Below the pieces are notes generated by a model, which was not told the origin of the DNA, did no database searches, and was given only the letters and a program-made list of their open reading frames with translations. A stretch of DNA of 64,000 bases from Mya arenaria (lineage: Eukaryota > Mollusca > Bivalvia > Myida > Myidae), in assembly GCF_026914265.1 (NCBI RefSeq), contig NC_069123.1, forward strand, positions 50,538,949 to 50,602,948, given 5' to 3'. Made by a program: the position numbers and the translations under genes. Positions 12,001-23,722 of the stretch are shown piece after piece (position 1 is the stretch's first letter; every line of letters starts with the position of its first letter).

Positions 12001-15000
12001 TCAACTGAGGGTTGAGTTTCAGGTTGGATAAACATATTAATCTTGTTGAAATGCTAGATGCACTCTTACTTCTGAATAATATGTTCCACAATTAATGCAC
12101 TTTACCAAAAAGGATGAATAAATATCGAAAAAAATGTTTGTTTTTTATGAATTATACCGTCTTTAATTTGAAAGAAAGGTGCAGACAACCTGGTAATTCT
12201 ACATTGTGAGACGATAGATGATCACTGTAAATCTTGAAGAACCCAGCACTATTTAATTAATATTTTCCATAAATGCATTATTTAGTAAGTAGTTAAGGGT
12301 TTATCACTTAAAAGTTATGTTCGTTATACATATGTAAACGTCGATTTTAAAATCAACATTCAATGGTTGAATATTGTACACTGTATATTTCCAGTTAAAC
12401 TATACCATTCTTTTCCAAGTTAAAAATACTATTACTTACTTCGGTAAATAACAGTATTAAACCAATTCAAATGCCTTTGATCGATACAAGCATGTTCGCG
12501 AAGACGATAGTAACAGTTTACGTTTGTATATTGATACAAAGGCCCCTCGAGTATACAGTTTGTATGTTTCTCCATCTCAGCTGCGTATCTGACAACATCG
12601 TGGTGATCTCAAAGGCGCTCACGAGCCAGTTCGTCATCCCGGAGTTCAAGACTTTTACCGACATCATCGACACCATCTATGAAACGTGCAAGGATAACGA
12701 CAGCGGACTGGTACGTAGGACTAGGAACTGTCAACCTTTTAAGCCGTTCAAATCTCACTGTATATATACATGTACCACCACCAGCAAGTGTGAACCAGTT
12801 TGTTATATGCATCTTGCAAATTTTGTTGAAAGAAAAAAGAAGTTCTGTCTTTTTCGAAAATGTTTTAATCCAGCACAGTCAAGGATATCAGGAAACTCAT
12901 TTCAACGACAAATGTTTATAGTTCTCAACCAAGGTCATTATGTTGTTTATAAATGTAGGTCAAGTTATGTACGTACGTCGCAATAATTTATTTTCTTTCT
13001 GTTTGCATGTGGTTATAGCATTAAAAAGCATATTTTACTTATGATTTATCGCTTCCTGTTGTTGATGTACATTTTTCTCCTGATTCCTCCACAGCCCGCC
13101 CAGTACATCCCCCAGCTGGCCCGTGTCGACCCCTCACACTGGGGCGTGTCCATCTGCACCATCGACGGACAGAGGTAAGTCACGCAGGCAATAAGTGTGT
13201 GATGGTATTATAGGCTGTAGGCCGCTGGTTAGATATCAGTTTCGTCTTCGTTACTGCTTGTGGTATGAGTTAACATAATCATTGTAGAAAAACTTCAGGA
13301 CTATATATTTTTTTATTTGACCCTATCAATGGAACATAATGCAATAAAAAGGCGAAATAAGGCGAAATAACTACATGTTTGTATTACATGCTGGCCAACT
13401 CAGTTACTCTTTCATATCACAAAACATTTATGTTCATGCAATGTCTAGTGTATCATGTGGCGTGTCTGATTCCTCGCAGGTACGACCTTGGAGAGACGAG
13501 CACGCCTTTCTGTATGCAGTCGGTGGTCAAACCTCTTAACTACGCACTCACGCTCAACGACCTGTCCTCGGAAGTCGTCCACCAGTACGTGGGCCAGGAA
13601 CCCAGCGGTCGCTCATTCAATGAGCTCACTCTCGACTACCAACGTACGAAGTTTCCTATTGTGTCAGTTTATTACAGAATAATGCAAGCTGTTGTTTATA
13701 GTTTAGATATTTTTTAAAGTGACACTGTTATTCAAAATGAATACATTCACATGCATAACTGACATTCATTTTGACTGATAAACCTTAAACTACTTACTAA
13801 ATAATGCATTTATGGAAAATATTAACTACTGATAACAAGATTGTAACCGTGAATTTAAAAGCAGAAAGGGCAAAAATATTAAATGATTGGTGAATGCCTA
13901 AATATTTAATGTGGTCTACTATCGTCTCATAAGGCAGAAATACCGTGTTTTATGCTCACTTCTTTCAAATTAACCTCGATATCCTTTATAAGAACCATTG
14001 TTTTTGACATTTATTCATCCTTTTTGGAATATTAAAACAATGTTATTAATTTTGGTAAATCTTATTCGGGAGTAAGAGTGCATCTTTAAAGGCAACTATA
14101 ATACATCAATGATTTTGTCTGAACAAATGCGTTTATTTTAGCGCACACCTTTAAAATTAGCTTTTCTACAGATAAACCGCATAACCCGATGATCAACGCC
14201 GGAGCGATAGTGACGGCCGGGCTCCTCAAGAAAGGCTTGGTGATCGCTGACCGTTTTGACTATGTGAGTAACTCTCTCTAGGGATGAGTTTGTGAGTTCA
14301 TTATATTTTCAATATTTCACCCATCACCAGTTCGAACTGTCCGGCAGAAATGAGCAGAGTCACTCAGCACTGTCCTCTCTATGAATTGGTTGTTTATATG
14401 AGAACTTAGTAGTGGGTAAAATATTTCATGTTCGCTTTTTAAAACAGCTTTCAATCTCAAAAATAATGAACTACTTTCTACACCTTAAATGAACTAGTAG
14501 CATTCAAAATAAATAAGTTGTCAGCAAAAAAGACAGAATGTGTCATAATAAAGATACTAGGGCGAATACTTTCTCGCAGTTTCTTGCCATAATTTATGTA
14601 TATCATTATAGTATATAGCCATATGTTCATTTGTTGCAAGTTATGTCGAGAATAGTAGATTTACGTGATTTTATAACAGATGTTTTCCTGTATGACAGGT
14701 ATTATACATAGTAATATAACGGTCCTTGTTTGCCCTAGGCTGTATATTAAAAGCTGGTGTTTTGAATTTTGGGCTTTCTTCGAACGTCAATGATTTACAA
14801 CAATACGCAAGTTGCAAATACTCCATTACTGTTCATACCCATTTAATGGTCGAACTTCGCAATAAAACCAGCACGATGAGACGAAAATCCCATGGCGATC
14901 AGGCGCTTTTTACTTTGTAGCCCCCAAAAGAGGGTGAGCCCGATATGCGATATACAAAACAGGTAGGGAAACAGCCCATGGTGGGTTTAGGTGATCAGGT

Positions 15001-18000
15001 ATTTATTTATCTGCTAAAGATCCAATACAAACCTTTGGGTTGATGTAAGCATGAACTTGTAGTATCAATTCTTATGAAATGATCTTAAATATGAAGCATA
15101 AGAAAATAGTCGTTTAAAATTCTTGACTTTAAAATAAGTACATCTAATAAACCAGCAATGTGCAAAAACACATGGAAACATCGATAGTAATTGGGTAGAA
15201 CGATTACAACAGTTAAAGCTTACAATGAACTGCATCATTTTTCTCTCCAACGTGATCTTTTTCAGTAATAAAAGACAATTTGAAAGTCTTTTTAAAAAAA
15301 TAATAATTGTATTATATAGATCTAAAATAGCTCCAGCGCCGGACTTCCTCATTTTTGTATGTGCACTGTGTCCCCACTCATACATGATCCACTAGTTTCT
15401 TGTTATGAGCTTTTTCCTGTTGCATGAAGATCTGCACCTAGATGGTGATATCCTGGTGAGGAGGTCCCTTGTTATAGTGCGACAACCTAACTGAACAGAA
15501 ATGTACTTGGAATAACACACACACAAGCTTAGTACTTATAAAAGACAGGTTTGAGAAAAGTATAACAAACCATGAATTGAGTGATGGAATGTATATTGCA
15601 TATTCCCCGATTAACCAGGCGTTCTCTATTGTCTCATGCCCGCGTTAGTTTTAAAATATTATTCAGTTCATATTAACAAATAAATAACAGTATAACATTA
15701 GTAGGTTGAAATGGATTGGCAAACAAGCAATTTAATTGCTTATACTAATCTCTTTCCATGTAGGCGAATAATTAGGGGCAAAAATGAAGTAGCATAAGCT
15801 TGAGTGATACAAGGGATGACTGGAACATCTGGGCGATCAAGTAGGGCATATGGCTGACCTCTCGGCTGGGGAATTAGATTTTTAAGATACCATTTTTCAA
15901 TGTTTGCGTCTTCTTTCCGCCAGCGTATACCAGTTTAAGTCAGACATAAGTCGGTCAATACTACAAAGGTTGGTAGCATCGGTTACAATTCTAGCCGCCT
16001 CATGTTGGACAGCTTCGATGTCATCTGCAAATAGGTGAATGTTTGCCTTAATGACATTGACAATGTCATTAACGAAGAGTGACGGACCAAGGATAGATCA
16101 TTGAGGAACACCAGCATTGATAGTAAGGATTCATGAAACAGATTTGGATAAGCCTACCCTGTGTTTGCGATCAGAATGATAAGAGAACCAATGAAGAAGG
16201 GAACCACTAATGCCGATGGACGAAAGCTTAAGAATGAGACTTTAATGCCAAACTCGGTCGAATGCCTTTGAAACATCGCAAAAGACAGCCCGTACTTCTT
16301 TCCCTTCATCTAAGGCTTTGCTGACGTCGTTGTAAAAGTAAGCTAACTGATTGACGCTAGAGTCGCCTTTGATGAAACCAGATTGGAAGGATGTAAGTAT
16401 CACAATCGAGATGTAGAGGTATGTGTTGATGCAACGCTCCATGGGATTGCCAAGACAACTTAGAAGTGATATTGGTCTAGTATTGCAGGGACTGGCTGGA
16501 TCATATATAAGTGGGGCAGACGTTCGCCAACTTCCAAGGAGAAGGGAAAGTAGAGTTTTTCAGCCTTTTGTTAAAATAACTCGAGAGAGGTAGATTAAGT
16601 TCGTCTTTGCCTTCTTTGATAAGTTTAGGACTAATTGAATTAGCACCTCTGGCTTTAAAGGGATCGGTGCAGGATATGACATCTCGGACGTCCTGACGTG
16701 TCAAATATATTTCTGAAAGGAAAGAGGATGTTGCTGGGTTTCTATGGTTGTTTGTTTGCTAATAAGTTGTTCCATTGATAAGAGTTAGTATTGGTGAAGC
16801 TTGTTTTTGAGTCAGTTGTTTAGCTAGTTTAAACCATAATTTAGTTGCTATGATATCAGAGTTAATTTTGTTTATATGTTCGTGTTCCTTGTTAATTTTT
16901 CGAATTATCTTTGTTGTTTTTAGCGATAATTTAAATTGAATTGTTCTTACGTCAGTGCATTATTTGAAAGTTTAACTTTTTGGTGTAATTTGTTACGTTT
17001 TCTGATTCGATGTCTTACCTCTTTGTTCATCCAAGGGACATCATCTGGACAAATAGTTTTATTTGGAATGTTCTCAGAGGCTGACTTTAAGCCTGAGTTA
17101 GCAATTGAGTCAAATCAAGTCAAGTCACGTTATGAATTGTATTAAGTAATCAAAGGCCACCGGCCAAAAAATGTGACATACGTAATAAAACAAATAATAT
17201 TCGAGTTGTGTCAGGAAAAGGAATTTAAGCATATAGATATATAATCATGATTGTTTCCCTTTAATTGTTAATTTCTAAAAGAAGATATATACATAAAAAG
17301 ACAACTCACTTGAGTCTCATAATTGGTTATTTTCATAAAGTTATAAAAGTCATTTAAATCTATACCAGCAGAGTACCAATTAAACAAATACCGTCTTCTT
17401 ATATTGTCATACTTTCTACAGACAAAAAATGCATGATATTCATAATCTAAGACAGATATATATGTTCGATATCAAAACAAAGAGTACCTATTCGATCATC
17501 TTTTGGTATGTTTAGATGTCTACCAGTTTCTATTCTCAATTTATGGTTTGAACATCTAAATTTTGAAAGTGCTATCTTATGTTTAAATGGAATAGCTACT
17601 GATAGGTATCTTTCAACATTCAACAGTGTTTTAAAGTTTTTGTAATGAGAACAGTGACTAGAATTGTTTACAGATTCAAACCATTTTCGGTTATAACAAT
17701 TAATAATTATCTGTTTAAAGATGGCGAGACTGCGGTAACATTTAGATTTTGATTGATTTCGATGAATGACCGACCAGTCGGTTGATCTGAGTATATCATT
17801 ATGTTTAACATAATCGCCCTTGTCATATTACCATATTTTGCGCTGAAAGTAAGTCTGCCTAGGTTTTGTGAATTTCAAGACAGAAACGGTCGGACAGTGA
17901 AACCGGACAAGATTGGGAACAAAAGGATCTGCGAGAAAACTTGAAAGAACTTTGATTTGAGTGTTAGATGAACATGAGGTCAATAAGTGAACTTGAGTAT

Positions 18001-21000
18001 TCGGTGGAGTGGGTCGGTGAGTTAATGAGCCGCCCAGAGCTGTTCCAAATTCAAGAAGTATCTACACATTTTATTAGACGAATTCAAACTGATGCTGATG
18101 TAAAAATCGCCTGCTGCAAGTATGTTGTCAATATGCTGGTTGAAAGCTTGGTCGAGTGAACGTTCCATGTTAAGCCACTGTGTGTTGCATGAGTTAGGAG
18201 GTCGGTAGATCCCACCAAAAAGTTATTTGAGATGGCATTAAAATATTTCAACGCAAATCGCTTCGACGCCATTAACTTGAAGATCATTCCGTGGAAGGGC
18301 ATGCAGAGTATCTCGGACATAAATTGCGACACCACCACCAAGACGATCGTTTCTTTCATAACGAAATGGTTTCTTAGAACTTCGTCTGAAATTGTACTTG
18401 GCATCTATGTTTTAGTCAAGACAAGAAGATCGTACAGTTGCCCGTGTAACGTCACCTTGCGGGGTTGACGTTAACATGACGATTTGTTTTCAGGCGATGG
18501 ACCAGTTCAAGCGGCTGAGCGGCCAGGAACACATCGCCTTCAACAACTCAGTGTACGTACAAGTCCACACCTTACTTTATCAAATAAACTATATATACTT
18601 GAGATATATATAGGGGTTATTAAGATAGGACGCTATTCTGGTAACCTGCGGTCTCGACGGATACATGTTTACTCACCGAACGAGAATAAATTTGTAAAAC
18701 TGTAATTCTGAAGAAATAAAAAACAACAAACAATGCACTATTTCGCTTCTGATAAATTCATTTCACCCTTTTCAGGTATCTGTCGGAGCGAGCCACAGCG
18801 GACAGAAACTTCGCTCTTGGCTACTACATGAGGGAGAACAAGGTGGGTGGTGGGTTTTGTCACAGAAAACCCATTAGTTTATTGTTAAGCAATAACTTGA
18901 GCCACACAAATGACATTTAAAATTCATTAGATTGATATTATTTATATTACATTATTTTTACTGACTCTTGCACGTTCAAAATTAAGTATTATTGTAATTA
19001 TTTTAAACGGATATTTTCATCGTTTAATAAGAAGCTTTTGATTTGTACTCTTAATACTCTTTACTAGTACAAATGTAAACAATCTGCTCAACACGGCTAC
19101 ATGCACGCGCTGCAGGTATTTGCTGGTTTCTTTTCCAGTGCTTCCCTCCTGAGGCGGACCTCGTGGAGACACTCGAGTTCTACTTCCAGGTGAGGCGTCA
19201 TCCATTGTCCAGTTACTCCCATTCTAATTTGTTTATTGAATAGCAGATGAGGTACATGATCTTGGGTTGCTAATCGCCCAAATATATTTCAGTACAGAAC
19301 AGAATAAAATAAAGTAAATAATAAGGTAGATATTCGATTTTGGCATTGTGCGAAACAGACTCAAAGCACAAAATTAAATTGAAATGAAGGTGAAAAAGCA
19401 CGTATTTTATTTCCGTATTGGAATTAGTATTGAGAATGTGTATGTGTTACAGCTGTGTTCAGTTGAGATAACGGCGGAGTCCGGGGCGGTCATTGCGGCC
19501 ACGCTGGCTAACGGCGGCATCTGCCCGACCACAGGGGATCGTGTGCTCGATTCTGACGCCGTACGGAACACACTGTCGCTCATGCACTCCTGTGGCATGT
19601 ACGACTACTCCGGACAGTTCGCCTTTAAGGTGAGATTGCGGCATTACACAAAGGTGCTTTCAATGATGATATATACAGAGAGCAAAAATGAAATCGTCGT
19701 TAAAAATAGGATTTTTATTGTATCCAACGACTATTACCCCACATTGAATATATGTTAACAGCTGATCACAATCCCGGTAAGATGCAAGGATTTGATATGA
19801 CCTATTGCTTTGGTTCTTTGTTCATAAACGAAATATTTACTATCCACGAGACAACTAGAAATAACCATGGGGACGTTTATCCATTTCTTAGCAGCATACT
19901 TATTTTGTTTACAGGTTGGTCTGCCGGCGAAGTCTGGCGTGGCCGGGGGTGTTATGTTGGTTGTGCCCAACCTGATGGGAATCTTCACTTGGTCTCCGCC
20001 TCTCGACCAATGGGGGAACAGCTCCCGGGGCGTGCAGTTCTGTGAGGTGGGTTGAAATATTGTGCATATCCACAATTACCTTGTAATTTACTTGAATTAC
20101 AAACCCTGACTTGTGTAAGAAGCAGGAAGTAAACATTTAAACTCTTAAACCGCCAAAGGAGTTATGTTATAATTCACTCGTCTCTAACCTTTTTATTTAT
20201 TTTAAAACCAGGAGCTGGTTGGTAACTTCAACTTTCACAACTACGACAACCTGCGCCACACGAGCCGGAAGTACGATCCCAGGGGCCGCGCCGTAGAGTC
20301 TAAGGCCCAGGATGTCGTCAACCTGCTTTTCAGCGCCTACAACGGTGACGTCACCGCAATGCGAAGGTACACGCACTATGCCGTCTGAATTTCGAAAATA
20401 TTTGAAACTATATTGTGAAACCAAGTTTTGTCAAAAGAGTATGTTCCAAAAGTATTGCTTGCTGGGTTGGAATCTAACCTTTCTCAACATTTCTATGCTG
20501 TATATACTAAGTATGTTATGTTTCCTTTGTGCAGACAATTCGACTATTTTTCGACTGGCCGATAGGTACGCAGTGCTAGTTGAGGTTCCGTCACAGATTG
20601 ATGCTGGTGGGTGTGACCCTATGATATGTGACGTCATGCGTTAAAGTCTTACAGACTGACCGTGTTCGATATCTGTCATCGGCTTAGGGCTTAGAGCTTA
20701 AAGCCTTATGGCGTCACATGATTCCCCTACTTGCAGGTACGCATTGCTGGGCATGGACATGTCACTGGCTGACTATGACGGGCGGACAGCGCTCCATCTG
20801 GCATCTGCCGAGGGGCACGAGCCAATTGTACGCTTCCTGCTCGAGAAATGTAATGTTAGTTCCTACCTCAGAGACAGGTAAGTGGTGATGAACATACGGC
20901 TTTCTTATTCACGGCTAATGCTAATAAGACATATTATACGGTTATAATGCCTCACAAGATTTATTGCACTATACCAAAGATTGTAAATTAACATTTAATG

Positions 21001-21249
21001 ATGGTTAATAAACACAGCGCTCATGTACGTTTACGTTCAACCTATGAACTAATATGTTACATTATGAATATTAACATGACCACGTGGTGTGTATCTAGAT
21101 GGGGGTTCACGCCCTACCATGACGCGAAGCGGTTCAAACACGATGCGGTTTCCGAAGTCCTCTTGGAGCACATGAAGACAACGGCTCCCAAAGACGCCAC
21201 ATTCAGTATCCAGGACATCGACAAGGGTCTACACAATATGCACCTGTAA
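9061..21249 (+). CDS. GLS: Glutaminase (GLS/GLS2 family) with C-terminal ankyrin repeats, 15 exons
   Basis: Hydrolyses L-glutamine to glutamate and ammonia, normally in mitochondria as a tetramer. Exons: 9061-9128, 10726-10822, 11113-11249, 12581-12710, 13095-13174, 13480-13643, 14172-14263, 18494-18552, 18776-18842, 19139-19189, 19453-19629, 19915-20046, 20212-20366, 20737-20877, 21099-21249. All phases agree, giving 566 residues. Catalytic residues are complete: Tyr148 (YIPQLA), Ser185 and Lys188 (the S-x-x-K of QSVVKP), Asn234 (NPMINAGAI), Glu280, Asn287 (DRNFA), Tyr313 (FYFQ), Tyr365 ([10 protein letters not shown]) and Val383 ([11 protein letters not shown]). Residues 1-130 form the helical N-terminal region, about 145-435 the serine-dependent glutaminase fold, and about 455-545 the ankyrin repeats ([14 protein letters not shown]). 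The start has an in-frame stop three codons upstream. No convincing mitochondrial transit peptide is present, so an alternative upstream first exon is possible. Exon 3 uses a weak donor, GTTCGT. The loop FNELTL carries Thr where kidney-type enzymes have Phe322. Confidence 0.95.
12056..12318 (-). repeat. Dispersed repeat, copy 1 (GLS intron 3)
   Basis: About 265 bp shared in inverted orientation with 13757-14085. Shared blocks include AGATGCACTCTTACT, AAAAAGGATGAATAAAT, GAGACGATAG and TTCCATAAATGCATTATTTA, in the same order. No coding capacity; probably a MITE or SINE-like family. Confidence 0.75.
13757..14085 (+). repeat. Dispersed repeat, copy 2 (GLS intron 6)
   Basis: Opposite-orientation copy of the repeat at 12056-12318, slightly longer. 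The pair brackets GLS exons 4-6, so the primary transcript could fold between them. Confidence 0.75.
15740..17110 (-). pseudogene. CR1-like LINE A, reverse transcriptase part (GLS intron 7)
   Basis: Reading leftward on the minus strand it shows [17 protein letters not shown] (linker), [66 protein letters not shown] (motif A), [13 protein letters not shown] (motif B) and FADD (motif C). A jump to [21 protein letters not shown] follows, then a tail with [12 protein letters not shown]. The residues normally found between FADD and QHEAARIVT are absent, pointing to an internal deletion. Several stops and shifts are present. It lies antisense in the glutaminase intron and is the downstream half of an element whose upstream half is at 17730-18466. 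Confidence 0.88.
17110..17725 (-). mobile_element. LINE B, C-terminal fragment nested in LINE A
   Basis: This segment interrupts LINE A. It encodes the C-terminal region of another [24 protein letters not shown], then [31 protein letters not shown], and after a frame change [19 protein letters not shown]. The Cys/His pattern is the zinc-knuckle-like tail seen in many invertebrate LINEs. Its 3' end carries short tandem TTGAC units at about 17112-17132, a typical LINE microsatellite tail. Because it is 5'-truncated and sits inside LINE A, it inserted later. Confidence 0.75.
17730..18466 (-). pseudogene. CR1-like LINE A, endonuclease part (GLS intron 7)
   Basis: Contains [52 protein letters not shown], a shifted [27 protein letters not shown], and a linker with [20 protein letters not shown]. 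This is the endonuclease domain and the following linker of the element whose polymerase is at 15740-17110. Stops and frame changes are frequent. The recognisable sequence ends only about 27 bp before the exon 8 acceptor of the glutaminase gene. Confidence 0.85.
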
Positions 21250-23722
21250 GCGGTTCAAGACTTTCAATTTCCGGTTAGCGAGGATCATCATTTCTGACGG
21301 AATCTACACACGCGTGCAAGGGAGGCTGTGGCATGGACGTTGGGAATCTCATACCTACATATAATTATATTATTACATTTTATTGGGGTAACATTAAATG
21401 AGAAACTGCTTTTGATAATCTGTAGGGCCAAAATATGGTGTAACTAAAGAGTAAGCAAATGCTTAGCTAATACAGTTGTTCTTGTATAACGTATGATTAC
21501 TGTATGTATTATAATACATTGCATTGCTGTTGTTATAACTTTTCAATGACAATGGACACTGTGTGTTGTTGGTGTAAAGGATGATCAAATCTGTTCGACA
21601 TGAAGCAGACTACGTTCTTCTCACAGCGCTATTCCCAAAGCAGCTAAACTTACCAAAGATGTTATATGTAGCGACTGATATAATGTTGACATACTCATTA
21701 TAAATATGTATATGTAAAGGTTATGCGTACACCTGTGTGGCACCATCTAATCACTTGTTGTGTTCCTTGTTACAGCTCCATGTTTGTTTTTGTATCTGTT
21801 ATAAATTTGTATATTCGTTTGCTGTTTAGCATATGTACTACAAGTTATGTCAAACTATACACAATATATCTTATATTTTATAAATGAATGTAAACACATG
21901 ACTTGTTGATTTGTTTTATTGAATTGTCGTCTATGGTCCTCCACAGCATCGACATTAATTTTATCATGTAAATCGGCGACTCTCATATGACATAATTTCA
22001 AAAACAAATCAACGTGAATCCCCCAACCCCTTCCCTCAGTATTAACAATGATAAATGTATTAAATGATTTATGTTACACAACCCGTATCTTGGTGTTCGA
22101 TTTTGAGGGTAATTTTCCCCTTTCACAAGGGGGATATTGTGGATTAGGCAAGCATGCGGGCGAAAATCATTCTAAAACAAACATACCGAGCCTTTTACGA
22201 ACAAAGATGAGTTTCTGTTGTAAACCGTCTATGGAAGTTACCATTTCTCTGCGGGATAAATCCGCTTCACTAAGTCCCGCTTATGAGCAGCACGTGTCAC
22301 AATATACAACCACAGGCCCTGATCGACCTTCTAGAACAGATGCGCTCTTCCTGTACTTGGATGTTGACCGGATTCACTAGAAGTTACACTTCATATGTCT
22401 GCTTCGACTTGGAGGGTTATGATTCCCAATGTCTTAAAATGCCATAAGGGGATGTGGTGGAAGGGGGAGGACGTAATTTAGTTTCACGCAAACATTAATG
22501 AGAAAAATGTATGGTTCCAAACAAAATGGCGGATATGTAAGGAAAATACTTAAACGAGAAGAACTTTAGAACATAGTGTGGGTTACAATGCAATGTTTAC
22601 AAATGAACGTGTTGCTTTTTTCCACATGTTTACGTATTTTATCGGCCAAAATGGCATTCCTGTTTATGTTGTAACTGTCCTTGTGTGTATTTATTCCCAT
22701 TTTCCAATCTGTTCAATAACTTTAGTATCTTTTAAGTTGTGATTCCAAACCAAGAAGCCGATCGAAGAATATGCTTTTCACCACAAAGTACTACACTCAT
22801 ACATTTGTACCACTAACCAGGCAAAAGAAGGCACCAGAATCGGAACTTTTCCTTACAAGTCCGCCATTTTGTTAAGGACCATATAATTTTCTCACTAAAT
22901 GTCTGCGTGGAACTAAATGACTTATCCTCCTCCTTGCATACAGTCCGAACCCTTTTCGGGGAAGAATGAGTTTTTGTTGGTCAAAGTCTATAAAAAATCA
23001 ACCATTAATTTAAAGTAAATATATAAATTTGATACCCAAGGTAAGGCAATATCATATAACCTTTATTTTTCTGTTAGTGGTAAAACAAGATCATACAAAA
23101 CAAATAATAAATGTATAAATATCGATGGAAGAACCCAGATCAAGAATATTTAAAAACATAATTAGAGCGGTAATCAAAACATCGGAATAACAGTTTTTTG
23201 CAATTCAAGAACACAACCATTGATATGTAACGAAAAGTTTGAAAAAGAGGCAAACAGATACCTTGATATTTAAAATGCTAACCGTTTCCATGCAAAAAGT
23301 GCACGCTGGAACAAAGGCTAGGTGGCTTTATATACAGATAATAACTTACGATATATAATACTTTATGAATATAGAACTACACATGATTGGCACACATTAT
23401 CACAAGTACCAAGTTGGCGTACAAACACATATGAATAAATCCTGAGATTGTTACACCGCGATCACACCAGGAAATGGACGCCAGTCAACCCTCGATATCT
23501 AGTCTGTAACTGGTTATCGCCCCTTGTGAATATGCGCGGAACCAGGCAAGCCGGAAATGTGGGCGTTTCTTCGATGTGTGGTTTGGCAAGACTTATGCTA
23601 TAAGTTGATGTCCGTATCTGAAAAATACAGGCTCTCGTTAAACTCAAGTGCATATGAATGCTATAATATAAAATTTGTCAACGACATATATCAGAACCAA
23701 AAGACACTTTTTTCAAGTCTTT
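21250..23722. other. Convergent intergenic region and untranslated tails
   Basis: Lies between the stop codons of the glutaminase gene (+) and the membrane-protein gene (-), so it should hold both 3' untranslated regions. An ATTAAA lies at about 21392, but no strong AATAAA was found close to the glutaminase stop. A long inverted repeat occupies 22459-22935. The 110-codon frame at 22048-22380 is not supported by homology or splice context. Confidence 0.5.
22459..22935. repeat. Foldback element with about 90-bp inverted arms
   Basis: Arms at 22459-22546 and 22846-22935 are imperfect reverse complements. Shared blocks include AACAAAATGGCGGA, TGTAAGGAAAA and TTTAGTT-CACGCA-ACATT. The loop of about 300 bp has no coding content. 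It fits a MITE or foldback transposon. Confidence 0.7.

Noticed and set aside
12471..12986. 171-codon open frame on the plus strand
   Set aside because: It only reads through glutaminase exon 4 (12581-12710) into both introns.
22048..22380. 110-codon plus-strand open frame
   Set aside because: No family resemblance, splice context or coding-like composition; it lies in the convergent 3' region beside a foldback element.
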